64,000 nucleotides of DNA from Cephalopachus bancanus (Eukaryota; Chordata; Mammalia; Primates; Tarsiidae), in contig JAPVLO010000182.1 of the NCBI GenBank assembly GCA_027257055.1, forward strand, positions 1,488,001-1,552,000, given 5' to 3'. Every line of letters starts with the position of its first letter. The stretch's first letter is position 1. Below the pieces are notes generated by a model that saw only the letters and a list, made by a program, of their open reading frames with translations, was not told where the DNA came from and made no database searches. The position numbers were made by a program, and so were the translations under genes. Below, one piece after another: positions 12,061-21,837 of the stretch.

Positions 12061-12326
12061 ACAACTAAACACTGTTACAATTCTTTTGGTGTTTTAGGCT
12101 CATTATTTTTACTTCACATACTATAGGTATAGAAAATCATTCTGGAAATTTGTCTTTTTCTCCTAAAAATAAAGCATGAAGAATTGAGATATACAATTAT
12201 TTGAATTTTGATTAAGAGTTGAATGGCACTGTGGTGGTGTTTTATTATTTAGATAAATTTATATACTTATTGATTGTTAGGATTAATATTTTCTGGTGGT
12301 ATGGCAAATACCATGGTTGCAATTTA

Positions 12327-12471
12327 TTTATTCATTCATTCTCTTCATAGATATTTAAAGTATCTTTACCATGTGCCAAGTTCAAGGGATACATGCTGAG
12401 CTAAACATGGTCTCTGCCTTCAAGGGATTCCAGTCCAATGGGGGATATAGACAAATGGGCAATTACAAAAC
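12327..12471 (+). repeat. Ancient mammal-wide repeat fragment (family unnamed)
   Basis: ATTCATTC...ACCATGTGCCAAGTTCAAGG and CATGGTCTCTGCCTTCAAGG match the widespread 'tactatgtgccaggcactg ... ccctgccctcatgg' repeat text. The same family recurs at 47495-47620, 48330-48440 and 48745-50060. It is interrupted by L1-A. Confidence 0.55.
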
Positions 12472-12719
12472 TGATGCTATTTCTTTTGGGGGGGGCTCAA
12501 ATTTTATTTATTTTCTTTTTTTTCTTATAAAGATGTGGGGTACAATTCAGGGTTAGGTATACAAACTTAGATTATGCAGGTGCCCTTGTTGATGAGGTGT
12601 GCCCCTCTCTCCTTTAGTAGTTTCCCTCAACTGCCAATCCCACTTGCCCGTCCTCTGACAGTTTCCCACTACTGCCAACTGCTTTCTTATAGTATTATAA
12701 TTGTTCAAGGTCTGCTTAT

Positions 12720-15495
12720 GAGTGAGAACATATGGTACTCTGTTCATTGTTTCTGTGAAAGATCACTGAGTATGATTGACTCTAAATTCATCCAAGTTGC
12801 TGCAAAGTCCATATGTCCATCCTTCTTTATGGCTGCATAATATTCCATTGTGTATATGTACCACATTTTTAAAATCCAGTCCAGCTTCAAAGGGCAACAT
12901 ACATACATGTGCAGGTATCTTTTTAATAGAATGATTTGAGTTCCTCCGGGTGTATTCCCAATAGGGGAATTGCTGGATCATATGGAAGGTCTATTTTTAG
13001 TTCTTTCAGAAATTGCCACACTCTCTTCCAAAGTGGGTGCACTAGTTTGCATTCCTACCAGCAGTGTAGAAGTGTTCCTGTTTCTCTGCATTCTTGCCAG
13101 CCTCTGTTGTTGTTTGTTTTATTAATGATGGCCATTCTTACAGGGATTAGGTGGTCTCTCAATTTGGGTTTAATTTGCATTTCTCTGATGATGAGTGAGG
13201 CTGAGCACTTTTTCATGTGTCTGTTGGCTGCTCGTATGTCTTCTTTTGAGAAGTGTCTATTCATGTCTTTTGCTCACTTTTTAATGGGGCTGTTTGTTAT
13301 TTTCCTTTTGGCCCACTTGAGCTCCTTATAGATCATAGATATTAGGCCTTTGTCAGATATACAGTTGGCAAATATTTTTTCCCATTCCGTGGGCTGTCTC
13401 TCTGCTCTTTTGATGGTTTATTTTGCTTTGCAGAAGCTCATTAGTTTGATGAGGTCCAACTTGTCTATCTTATTTTTTGAGGTATGAGCATTTAGGGCTC
13501 TGAATAGGAATTGGTTGCCAGTTCCAATTTCCATAAGAGTGTCTCCTGCATTTTTAAAGATTCCTTTAGTTTGATGTTTTACATTTAGGTCTTTGATCCA
13601 TTTAGAGTTAATTTTTGTGTATGGTGATAGGTAGGGGTCCTGATTGAGTCTTCTGCAAGTGATCAGTCGGTTTTCCCAACACCATTTACCGAATAGGTTC
13701 TCCACTCTCCAGTGGTTGTTGTTGGAGGCTTTGTCAAAGATGATTCAGTTGAGGAATTGAGGCTGTGCTACCGGAATCTCTATCCTGTTCCATTGGTCTA
13801 TATGCCTGTTCTTGTACCAATACCAGGCTGTTTTGATTACTGTAGACTTATAGTAAAGTTTGAAGTCTGGAAGTGTGATACCTCCTGCTTTGTTTCTTTT
13901 GCTAAGGATTGTTTGGCTATTCATGGTCATTTATGTTTACATGGTTTGGGTATCAGTGTGATGTTAGCTTTGTAAAAAGGGTTGAGAAGAATCCCATCAT
14001 TCTCAATTGCCTGGATTACTTTCAAAAGGATTGCTATCAGCTCCTCCTTGTACGTTTTCTAGACTCCTGCTTGGAAATTCATCTGGTTCAGGGCTTTTTT
14101 TTGTAGGCAGTTTTTATATGACAGAGTCAATTTCCTGGGTTGTTATTGGTCTATTTAGTGTCTCAATGTCTTCTTGTTTCAACTTGGGCTGGTTGTGTGG
14201 TGTCAGAAGGTCCTCCATTTCATCTAGATTATCAAGTTTGTCTTCTTATAGGTGTACATAGTAATCTCTGATAATCTTCTGTATTTCTTCATGGTCAGTT
14301 GTTACTTGATCTTTGGTATTTCTGGTTGTGTTTATTTGTCCTTTTTTCTCTCTTTTACTTGGACATTCTGGCTAGGGGTCTATCTGTTTTGTTAATTCTT
14401 TCAAAGAACCAGCTTTTTGTTTTGCTGATGTTTTTCTATGATATTTTTAACTTCTATGTCCCATATTTGGCCTCTTATTTTAGTGATTTGGATTCTTCTG
14501 TTAAAGTTGGGGTTTTAGTGATCTTCTCTTTCCAGCTTCCTTAGGTGATTTGTTAGGCTCTCAACTTGTGAGCTTTCCATTTTCTTCATGTGTGCTTGTA
14601 GAGATAAATTCCCCTCTTAGAACTGTTTTCATGGCATCCCAGGTTTTAGTAAGATGCTTCTTCATTTTCATTTGTTTCCAGGAATCTTTTAATTGTCTGC
14701 TTTGATTTCAGTGTTGAGCCAGTCGTTCTTCAGCATCATGCTGTTTAGTGTCCATGTCTTTGTGGGTTTTGGGGAAATGTTGTTGGTTTTAATATTTATT
14801 TTTATTCCACTGTGGTCTGAGAATGTGTATGGCAAGATTTCAACCTTATGGAATTTGTTTATGCTTGGTTTATGGCCAAGAATGTGATTGATCATGAAGT
14901 ATGTTCCATGTGGTGGTGGGCAGAACGTATATTCTGTGGTTGTTTGGTGTAATAATCTATCTATTAACTCCATTTGATCGAGTGTCAAGTTTATGTTCTG
15001 GATCTCCTTGTTGATTTTTTGCCTCGATGATCTATCTAGGGCTGTTAGTGGGGTATTCAAGTCCCTGCTATAATAGTGTTAGAGTCAAGTATCTTCTTTT
15101 AGTTTACTTAGTAGTTGCTTTATAAATGTTGGTACTCCTGTGCTGGGTGCATATATGTTTAGGATGAATATTTCTTGTTGATGGATTGAACCTTTTATCA
15201 TTATGTAGTGCCCTTTAGCATCTTTTAAAATTTTTGATAGCTTAATGGCTGTTTTGTCAGATATTAAGATCACAGCTCCTGCCATCTTTTGTGATCAATT
15301 TGCCTGGAAACTCATATTCCATCCTTTAACTTTGAGTCCGTGTGTGTCCCTTGTAGTGAGATGAGTCCCCTGGATGCAGCAGATCATTGGGTCATGGTTT
15401 CTTACCCAGTTTGCCATTCTGTGTCCTTTCAGTGGCTCATTTCGTCTATTTACATTCAGGCTGATTATTGAAATGGGATTGTTTATCCCTGTCAT
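12720..15495 (-). pseudogene. L1-A ORF2 (endonuclease-RT), broken, RT core deleted
   Basis: The start Met is at 15495-15493 (MTGINNPISIISLNVNRRNE), matching the opening of L1 endonuclease. Later segments are in order: KMAGAVILISDKTAIKLSKI, RDLNTPLTALDRSSRQKINK, TTEYTFCPPPHGTYF and HSGIKINIKTNN from the endonuclease, then the C-terminal text at 12763-13750. The first in-frame stop follows SFQAN near 15295. At about 13943 the sequence jumps from the region just before the ORF2 C-terminal third to the [14 protein letters not shown] region upstream. That removes the RT palm including FADD. The copy cannot encode reverse transcriptase. Confidence 0.93.
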
Positions 15496-15549
15496 AAGGT
15501 TTTCATAAAGTTTTTTCTTTGTATGCTTGTTTTCTTTTGACTTTGGGGT

Positions 15550-16558
15550 TGATGTATGTGTGTGTTTTCCAGTTTCTTGTTGCGCTATATTCTCTGTTGA
15601 TTCTGCACTCTCCTGTTCTCTTGGGAAGTGTGTGGTCATTCTTTTTTTTCTTTCTTCTGTGTTTAATACCTTTTTAAGTGTCTCCTGTAGAGCTGGTCTG
15701 GAAGCTACATAATCTCTTAGGGATTGGATGTCTGGGACGGATTTTAATTCTCCATCACTGATGAAGCTGAGCTTGACTGTATAGGAAATTCTTGGTTGAA
15801 ATTGTTTATCTTTGAGGACTTTGAATATAGGACCCCAGTCCCTTCTTGCTCGTAATGTTTCTGTGGATTGGTCTGCTGCTATTCTGATTGATTTTCCCCT
15901 GTAGGTAGTTTGACCTTTCTCTCTTGCTACCTTTAGCGTTTTTTCTTTTGTGCCTACTTTGAGTAGGCGAATTACGATGTGTCTGTGTGTTGGTCTTCTC
16001 ATTTGATGTCATGTGGAACTCTCTGTATCTCTTGTGCTTGACTGGTCACATCTCTGGGAGATGGGGAAAGTTTTCTTAGATTACCTGCTGGAATACTTGC
16101 TCCAAGTTGTTCTCCATTTCCCTTATATTCTTCTGGGATACCAATCAGGTATAGGTTCACCCTCTTAATATAATTGCACATCTCCTGGAGTCTTGTTCTT
16201 TCTTCCTGAGTCTTTTTTCTATGTTTTTTTACAGATCAGGTTAATTCCATGCTCTGGTTCAAGTTCTGAGATTTTTTTCTTCAGCTTGATTAATTCTGCT
16301 TTGCATGCTTGTCATCTTGTTATTTATTTCCTGGATGAAATTTTTTTATTGCCAAAATCTTGTTACAAGTTCTTTCAGTGCTGCATCTTGTCTTTCTTGA
16401 GTCTTATTTACTCTTTCCATCCATTCCCTAATTCCTGTCATATTCTGGGGCCAGTCATTGTTGACTTCTACTGTTTGGGCACCAAGGTCTGATTTTTCAG
16501 GAGTTTTGTCTTTGGTACACTTGAAATTGCCTGAGGTCCTCCTTTGGTTTTCCCCCAT
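15550..16558 (-). pseudogene. L1-A ORF1 (RNA-binding chaperone), frameshifted
   Basis: ORF1p is the trimeric RNA-binding protein that packages L1 RNA. The probable start is MGENQRRTSGNFKCTKDKTP at 16558, followed by a coiled-coil-prone stretch. The RRM motif region reads NLYLIGIPEEYKGNG at about 16130-16180, and the C-terminal domain reads GKSIRIAADQST ... RARRDWGPIFKVLK ... RPALQETLKKVLN in the open frame 15295-16002. At least two frame changes separate these parts. The C-terminal frame continues through the usual inter-ORF gap into ORF2 without a stop. Confidence 0.9.
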
Positions 16559-17605
16559 TTGTGACAGATCTCTCGCTTTTCTCTTTAGTTGTTATTCACT
16601 GTCAGTGGGAGAGACTTTCCCTTCTGATGTTTGCTCAGTCTTCTATTCTTCCCTGATCCGGGCTCTGGATTTGTTCTGTTTTGAAATAGTATGGCGGATG
16701 GGAAGCTTTGCTGTCTCTTGTAATTCTAATAAAGTAGGGGATCAAGCACTAAGATTCAGAAACTACTTGCAAAATACAATGTTCACTTATTGTGGTATGT
16801 GTTCTCTGAGACTCACATCCCACCACCACTCTATATGATGATGCAAAGCAGAAACCACAAAAAACAATTGAACATACACACACACACATACACACGTACT
16901 CCAAAACAAACGGGAATAACAACAAAGTGAAACAAAACAAACAACAAAAAAACCAAGAAAGCTAGACACACACACACATGCCTAGCATAAAGTGAATATA
17001 GAAGAAAAGCAGAAAGACTGGAGGAAAATTAAAAAAAATTAAATAAATGGAATTCAGGTAGAACTCTTACACATATATTGACACACACCTTGAAATATAA
17101 AAAATGAAAAGAAGAAAACCCCGACAAACAAAAGAGCAAAAACAAACCAACAACAACAACAAAATTGAAAGATGAACATTCGTTCATTCACATACACACA
17201 CAAACAGAAAACGACAAAAGAAGAAAGAAACAGAAAAAGAAAAAAAAGAAGAAAAAATATTGAGGGGATGCAGATCAAATCCTCACACACACATTCATGC
17301 ACTAAGGAAAAATATTTTAAAAATAGATGAACTAGCAAACAGTCGTACAATTTTTTTAAAATTTCAAAAATAAAAATAGTAATAATAAAAAAAAGCCTGC
17401 CCTCTTGGCAGGCTCTGTAACTGTTCCCCTAATCCGGTCCCTCCTGCAGAATCACCTCTTTCACTCTCCTCAGTGTCCAAAGCAGGGAAAGAGGAGGGGC
17501 AGTGGTGATGGGTGGGGCAGCAGTCGTCCCTCCCACTCTCGTATGGTCAGGGAGATCGCCTCCAGTGGGGAGGTGCAGGATTGTCTCTTCCCCAGGTACT
17601 TACTT

Positions 17606-17630
17606 GCTGGTGGGGGGGGGAGTTGGGGGT
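17606..17630 (+). other. G-rich tract in L1-A 5' UTR antisense strand
   Basis: GGTGGGGGGGGGAGTTGGGGG on the plus strand. It could form a G-quadruplex on the strand opposite to the L1 transcript. Confidence 0.5.
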
Positions 17631-18597
17631 AACAGTGTCCCAGCCAGACCTATCCTGGAATGGAATTCTTCTATTGTGACTGACGTCCAGGCTCTGCCTG
17701 GGTTTGTCCCTCTCAGTCGTGGCCCAGCTGTGTGGGTCTGGGCAATAGTGAGTTTGGGTCAGCCCTGGACTCACCACTGATCTCTTTGGAGTTCTTCCTT
17801 GTCAATTTCTGGCCACACCTTTGTCTCGCAGCTCCATCAGGGTAGGGAGTGGGGTGCCCGAAACTCAGCACTCATCAGGTCCCTCTGAAGTTTGTGCTTT
17901 CAGGATATTCCCTCTGGGTCACAATCAACTGCTGAGTAGTTGATCTGCCAGTCACAGAGATTGGGTCTGTTGCTCTGCGGTGAGCGAGTGGGAGCACTTT
18001 CCTGTCCCACCTTCAAGATGGCAGTGGGGTGCATTTCTTGTCCTTTTTAGTGGGACTTTGCCACTGGACTCCCTCAGCGGCCCCTGCTGCTAGTGCCCTG
18101 CCAGGAGCTGAAATGATAAGGTAAAGCCAGGAGCCGGCAGTCTCTCTCCTGCTGCACCGGTGAGGGAGAGCCTGGGTTGATATTTCTCCCTACGATTTTG
18201 TCCATTTAAAAAAAAATGGCGCTCGGCTTCCGCAACCTGGTAAGGGCCAAGGACCAAGCAGAGAAGCTGCAGTACCAGCTGTTGCACCAGGGGCCTGACC
18301 ACTTGCTCATGAGCTCCCACTTAGACAGTCTCTCCCAGCATTTTCTTCCCAAGGAGGGTTTGTTGATTTAAAAAAAAAAAGAAAGAAAATGACACTCGGC
18401 TTTTGCGTCCCGGGAATTGCCCAGGCCCAAGCCCAGCCACTGTGGCACCAGCAGCTGCCCCAGTAGAGCCCTTGTCGCCAGCTACCTAGCCCTGGCTCAG
18501 CCAGCCACTTACAGGCCCACTTACTCACCAGCACGTACTCAGAATTCTCCATACACTCACTCACTCACACTGGGACTTGCGTAGTCCGGCTGGCTGG

Positions 18598-18612
18598 GCT
18601 GCCATCTTCCTG
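18598..18612 (-). promoter_or_regulatory. YY1-like motif at the L1-A 5' end
   Basis: The L1 sense strand reads GGAAGATGGCAGC very near the element start. In human L1 a YY1 site of this core (AAGATGGC) near the 5' end positions transcription initiation. L1-B has the same core in the equivalent place at 40958-40965. Confidence 0.6.
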
Positions 18613-18636
18613 CCATCTCCACGTTGATGCTATTTC

Positions 18637-19020
18637 ACTAGAAATGTTTCATTCCACAAGATGTCTATTAGTATGCTAAATTCACTGTAATGATTCAGAT
18701 TAAAATGTGAAATTTTAACTAAAAGCTTAGTTAATTTGGCATGCTTATAATCATGAAGTTCTTTCACTAGAAAAGAAGTACCAAGTTGCTTAAAATTTTC
18801 TAGTGTAAGATCTTGTTAAACCACACTAGTATTATTTTGATTATTAATTTATAATAAATATAATTTGGACTGGCACTGCTATCTTGCTTTGTAACATAAG
18901 AATAGAAAGCTTCGTAATGTCAGTTAATATTCTGCCCATTTTTTTCTTGTCTAATTTTCTACTAAATCCTTCAAGTATACTCTTAAATTGAGTCACATTG
19001 GACTAAGTTATTTTCTACAC
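18637..19020. other. Unique AT-rich DNA
   Basis: Nothing recognisable as a gene or repeat between the L1-A target-site duplication and the L2 relic. Confidence 0.45.
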
Positions 19021-19029
19021 ACATTACGC

Positions 19030-19340
19030 CCTGATGCCTTTTCTTATGCTCTTTGCTTGCTCTGGAGTTCTCTTCTCTATCAAATGCTTCCTTATTCTTC
19101 CAAAGCCAGCTCAAATACCATTCCTTTGTTTAGCTTTTCCCAGTTCTCTTAAATCAGCATTTAGAGGCATTTAGTTTTAAATTCCTCCAAATTTTGCTTA
19201 TCTGTTTACTTTAGTGATCATTTAATTATGCCTTGGATTATATTTGTTCTTTACAATAGAACTTATCCATTAATTTAAGTTTCTTGAAGACAAGGACTGC
19301 ACCTGCTTTTTATCTCCATATCCTTTCTTGATTTCACCAT
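19030..19340 (+). repeat. L2 3'-region relic
   Basis: TTCCAAAGCCAGCTCAAATACC, then AAGTTTCTTGAAGACAAGGACTGCACC and TTTATCTCCATATCC, correspond to the L2 3' region (ctccttgagggcagggactgtgtc ... tttgtatcccc). Confidence 0.65.
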
Positions 19341-20160
19341 ATTTGAATGTCCCTTCAAATATAGCATCTTGTTCATACTTAATAGAAGAGAGCGTTCCAA
19401 CTCTAAAGAGTATGGCAAACTGAAAACGAACCAGATGAAACTAGCAGCACCCAAGGTAGGGCCCTAATCCTGCATCCTGAGCAAAGGGAGCAGGAAGTGG
19501 GGGCAGGGGAGGGTTCAGGATAAAAAAAGATGCCCCTGGTGGCTCAACAACCTAGGGTTATCATGGGTAGTACAGCTGCAGTGAAGAGGCTGGGGCTGTG
19601 TCAGGGCCTTGGACCAGAAGGTGGGATGACATGTTAAATTCCTAGACTGAGGTTCAGAAGGATTGGCATTGAACTAATAGGAAAATTAGAGTTTCATTGA
19701 AGCAGTTTGATGGGATGGATCGACGGGTCCTGTTCATGAAGGTCATCGTGTGGAATTTTAAGCAGCAATTAAAACAATGTTCAAAGGAGAGTAAGCTGGG
19801 AGTAATGTGGAACAGCGAGATCTTAGAAGGAAGCTATTGGCATAGTCTTGGCATGAGTAGTAAAGTTCTAGGTTTAAGAGATGGCAATAAAACAGAAAAG
19901 AAAAGAATGCAGAAACAAAATACACCATGTGCACTATCTTGAAGCCATTTTTTCCTTGTAGAAAATTATTGAAGGAGAATTGCGAAATATTAATACCAGA
20001 TGTCAGTTAAATAAGTCATTTAAGAAAGTGTTTTGGAGGTGGCACATGTAAAATATTTATAAGTATAATCTCACTTGTAATATTGGTTGAAAGGAATTGA
20101 GTCTTAAATCAGTTTTATTAAATATCATTTAAGAACGCAGAATTATCTGACCCCAAACAC
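19341..20160. other. Unique intergenic DNA
   Basis: Includes an 81-codon open frame (19697-19942) with no recognisable motif. No repeat identified. Confidence 0.4.
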
Positions 20161-20164
20161 ATTG

Positions 20165-20320
20165 GGAGACAGAGCTCTGGTTCTGAATCAAGCTGTTCAT
20201 TTTGGTATCTCAGATAGATCTCTGACTAACTCTGTGGTCTTAGGCAAAGTATTTACCTTTCCTCAGTCTCAGGGACCTCACTGTGTTGTTATCCTACACA
20301 GCTCAGGCTGTGCTGCTCAA
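20165..20320 (+). repeat. MIR relic
   Basis: AGCTCTGGTTCTGAATCAAGC, CTAACTCTGTGGTCTTAGGCAAAG and TTTCCTCAGTCTCAGGGACCTCA match the MIR order (gaatcctggctctg, agctgtgtgaccttgggcaag, cctcagtttcctca). Confidence 0.7.
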
Positions 20321-20624
20321 CTATGGCTGAGGAAATGGAGATAAAAGCTCAAATATGGCTTCTAAAAGCCATCACCTAGATTGGGATCATGTCGGTTCAC
20401 AGAAAAAGAAAGAGACAGAGTCATCTTTACAGTCATGTGACTTATGTAATCCTACAGAGTCTCAGGTTCAGAGGCATGACAGTATACAAGAATAACTTAA
20501 CCTGTTTCGAAATTCTTTACTTTTGAACCAAAGATCTCATGTCTTCATTTTCACTAGGCCTTTCACATTATGTAGTAAGATCTTGAAGGGTGTCATTGTG
20601 AGCTAAATAGATACATCCTAAGGT

Positions 20625-20686
20625 CATGTTTTTACAAATCCTGACTGCACATAAGAGTCACCGGGGAGTTATTATAAATATATATA
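20625..20686 (+). repeat. Charlie-like MITE, left half (split by L1-E)
   Basis: TCCTGACTGCACATAAGAGTCACCGGGGAG resembles the 'gcatcagcatcacctgggagct' part of Charlie-type MITEs. The element appears to resume at about 27310 with AATTAAAATGCATATTTCCAGACC, after 6.6 kb of nested L1. Confidence 0.6.
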
Positions 20687-20699
20687 TGTTTTTATTATA

Positions 20700-21837
20700 A
20701 CACTATAGCTTTGTAATATAATTTGAAGTCAAGAAGTGTGATGCCTCCGGTAATGTTCTTATTTCTCAGGATTGTTTTGGCTCTATTGGGGTCTTCTGTG
20801 GTTTCATGCAAAATTTAATACTTTTTATTTATATGGAAAATGCCATTGATAGGGATTGCATTGCATTTAGATTGCTTTGGTTAGTATGGACATTTTAACA
20901 ATATTATTCCAAACCATGAACATAGGCTATCTTTCCATTTGCTTCTGTCTTTTCAATTACTGCCATTGATATTTTAGTTTTCGGTATACGAATCTTTCAC
21001 ATCCTTGCAAAATTTATTTCTAAGTATTTTATTCTTTCTGGCGCTATTGTAAATGGATTGTTTTCTTAATTCATTTTCAGGTGGTTATTGTTAGTGTATA
21101 GAAAAGATATTGGTTTTAATATTTTAATTTTATATTCTGCAACTTTACTGAATTTATTAGTTGTAAAAGTTTTTTGGTAGAGTCTTTACAGTTTTCTATG
21201 TATAAGATCATGTCATCTGCAAACAGAGACATTTTTGCTTCTTTCTTTTTAATTTGTTTTTTTTTTTTTTTTGCCTAACTGCTCTGGCTAAGACTTCCAG
21301 TACTGTATTGAATAGAAATGAAGAGAGTGGGCATCCTTGCCTTGTGCCAGATCTTAGAGGAAAAGCTTTCAGTTTTTCTTCTTTGATTATTATGCTAGCT
21401 GTAGGTTTTTCATAATAGCCTTTATTGTATCAAGATAAGTTCCTACTACATCTAATTTGTTGAGAAGTTTTTTCATAAATGGATGCTAAATTTGGTTAAT
21501 TTTTCATCTATTAATGATATCAAACAGTTTTAATATTTTTATTTAATATCATATTGATTGATTTATATGTGCTGAACCTTGCATATCAGGAATAAGTCCC
21601 ACTTGGTCATGGTATATATTTCTTGATATGCAGTTAAATTCAATATGTTAGTATTTTATTAAGGATTTGTACATTTATGTTCATCAGCTATATCAATATG
21701 TAGTTTTCTTTTTTGTGATGTCTTTATGTAGCTTTGGTATGGGATGTGTTGGCCTCATAAAATGATTTTGAAAGTATTCTCTTTTCTTCTATATTTTTGA
21801 ATAGTTTAAGAATTGGTATTAATTCTGTGAATGTTTT
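20700..21837 (-). pseudogene. L1-E ORF2 reverse-transcriptase segment (inverted part)
   Basis: Antisense reading gives RT-core sequence including TTTGCAGATGAC at 21223-21212, which encodes the intact FADD catalytic motif. Frameshifts and stops elsewhere prevent expression. The rest of the ORF lies in the opposite orientation from 21838 onwards, so no continuous ORF2 can be transcribed. A poly-T run at 21259-21273 also disrupts the frame. Confidence 0.8.

Larger units (their letters stand above)
12484..18624 (-). mobile_element. L1-A: L1 with 5' UTR, ORF1, ORF2 and tail; internal RT deletion
   Basis: Minus-strand L1 flanked by perfect 12-bp duplications TGATGCTATTTC (12472-12483 and 18625-18636). 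Read on its own strand it has a GC-rich 5' UTR starting near GGCAGGAAGATGGCAG, a pyrimidine-rich segment, ORF1, ORF2, then a 3' UTR ending in CCTAACCCTGAATTGTACCCC and an A-rich tail. Relative to L1-B, about 980 bases of ORF2 are missing at about 13943. Both ORFs are broken. This is one of two copies here that keep a 5' UTR, so it can serve as a reference for this lineage's L1 structure. Confidence 0.96.
16559..18624 (-). promoter_or_regulatory. L1-A 5' UTR (internal promoter region)
   Basis: In mammalian L1s the 5' UTR carries an internal RNA polymerase II promoter. Here it has two compositional modules. At 17395-18624 it is G+C-rich with CpGs. At 16830-17395 the plus strand is strongly A-rich, with CACACA and AAACAAAC runs, so the L1 sense strand is T-rich. 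An imperfect duplication of about 170 bp, each copy with an A-run then CTCGGCTT, lies near 18195-18540. Promoter activity is inferred from family knowledge only. Confidence 0.7.

Noticed and set aside
15295..16002. 235-codon frame as a novel fusion gene
   Set aside because: The N-terminal part is L1 ORF1 and the C-terminal part is L1 ORF2; it lies inside a TSD-bounded L1.
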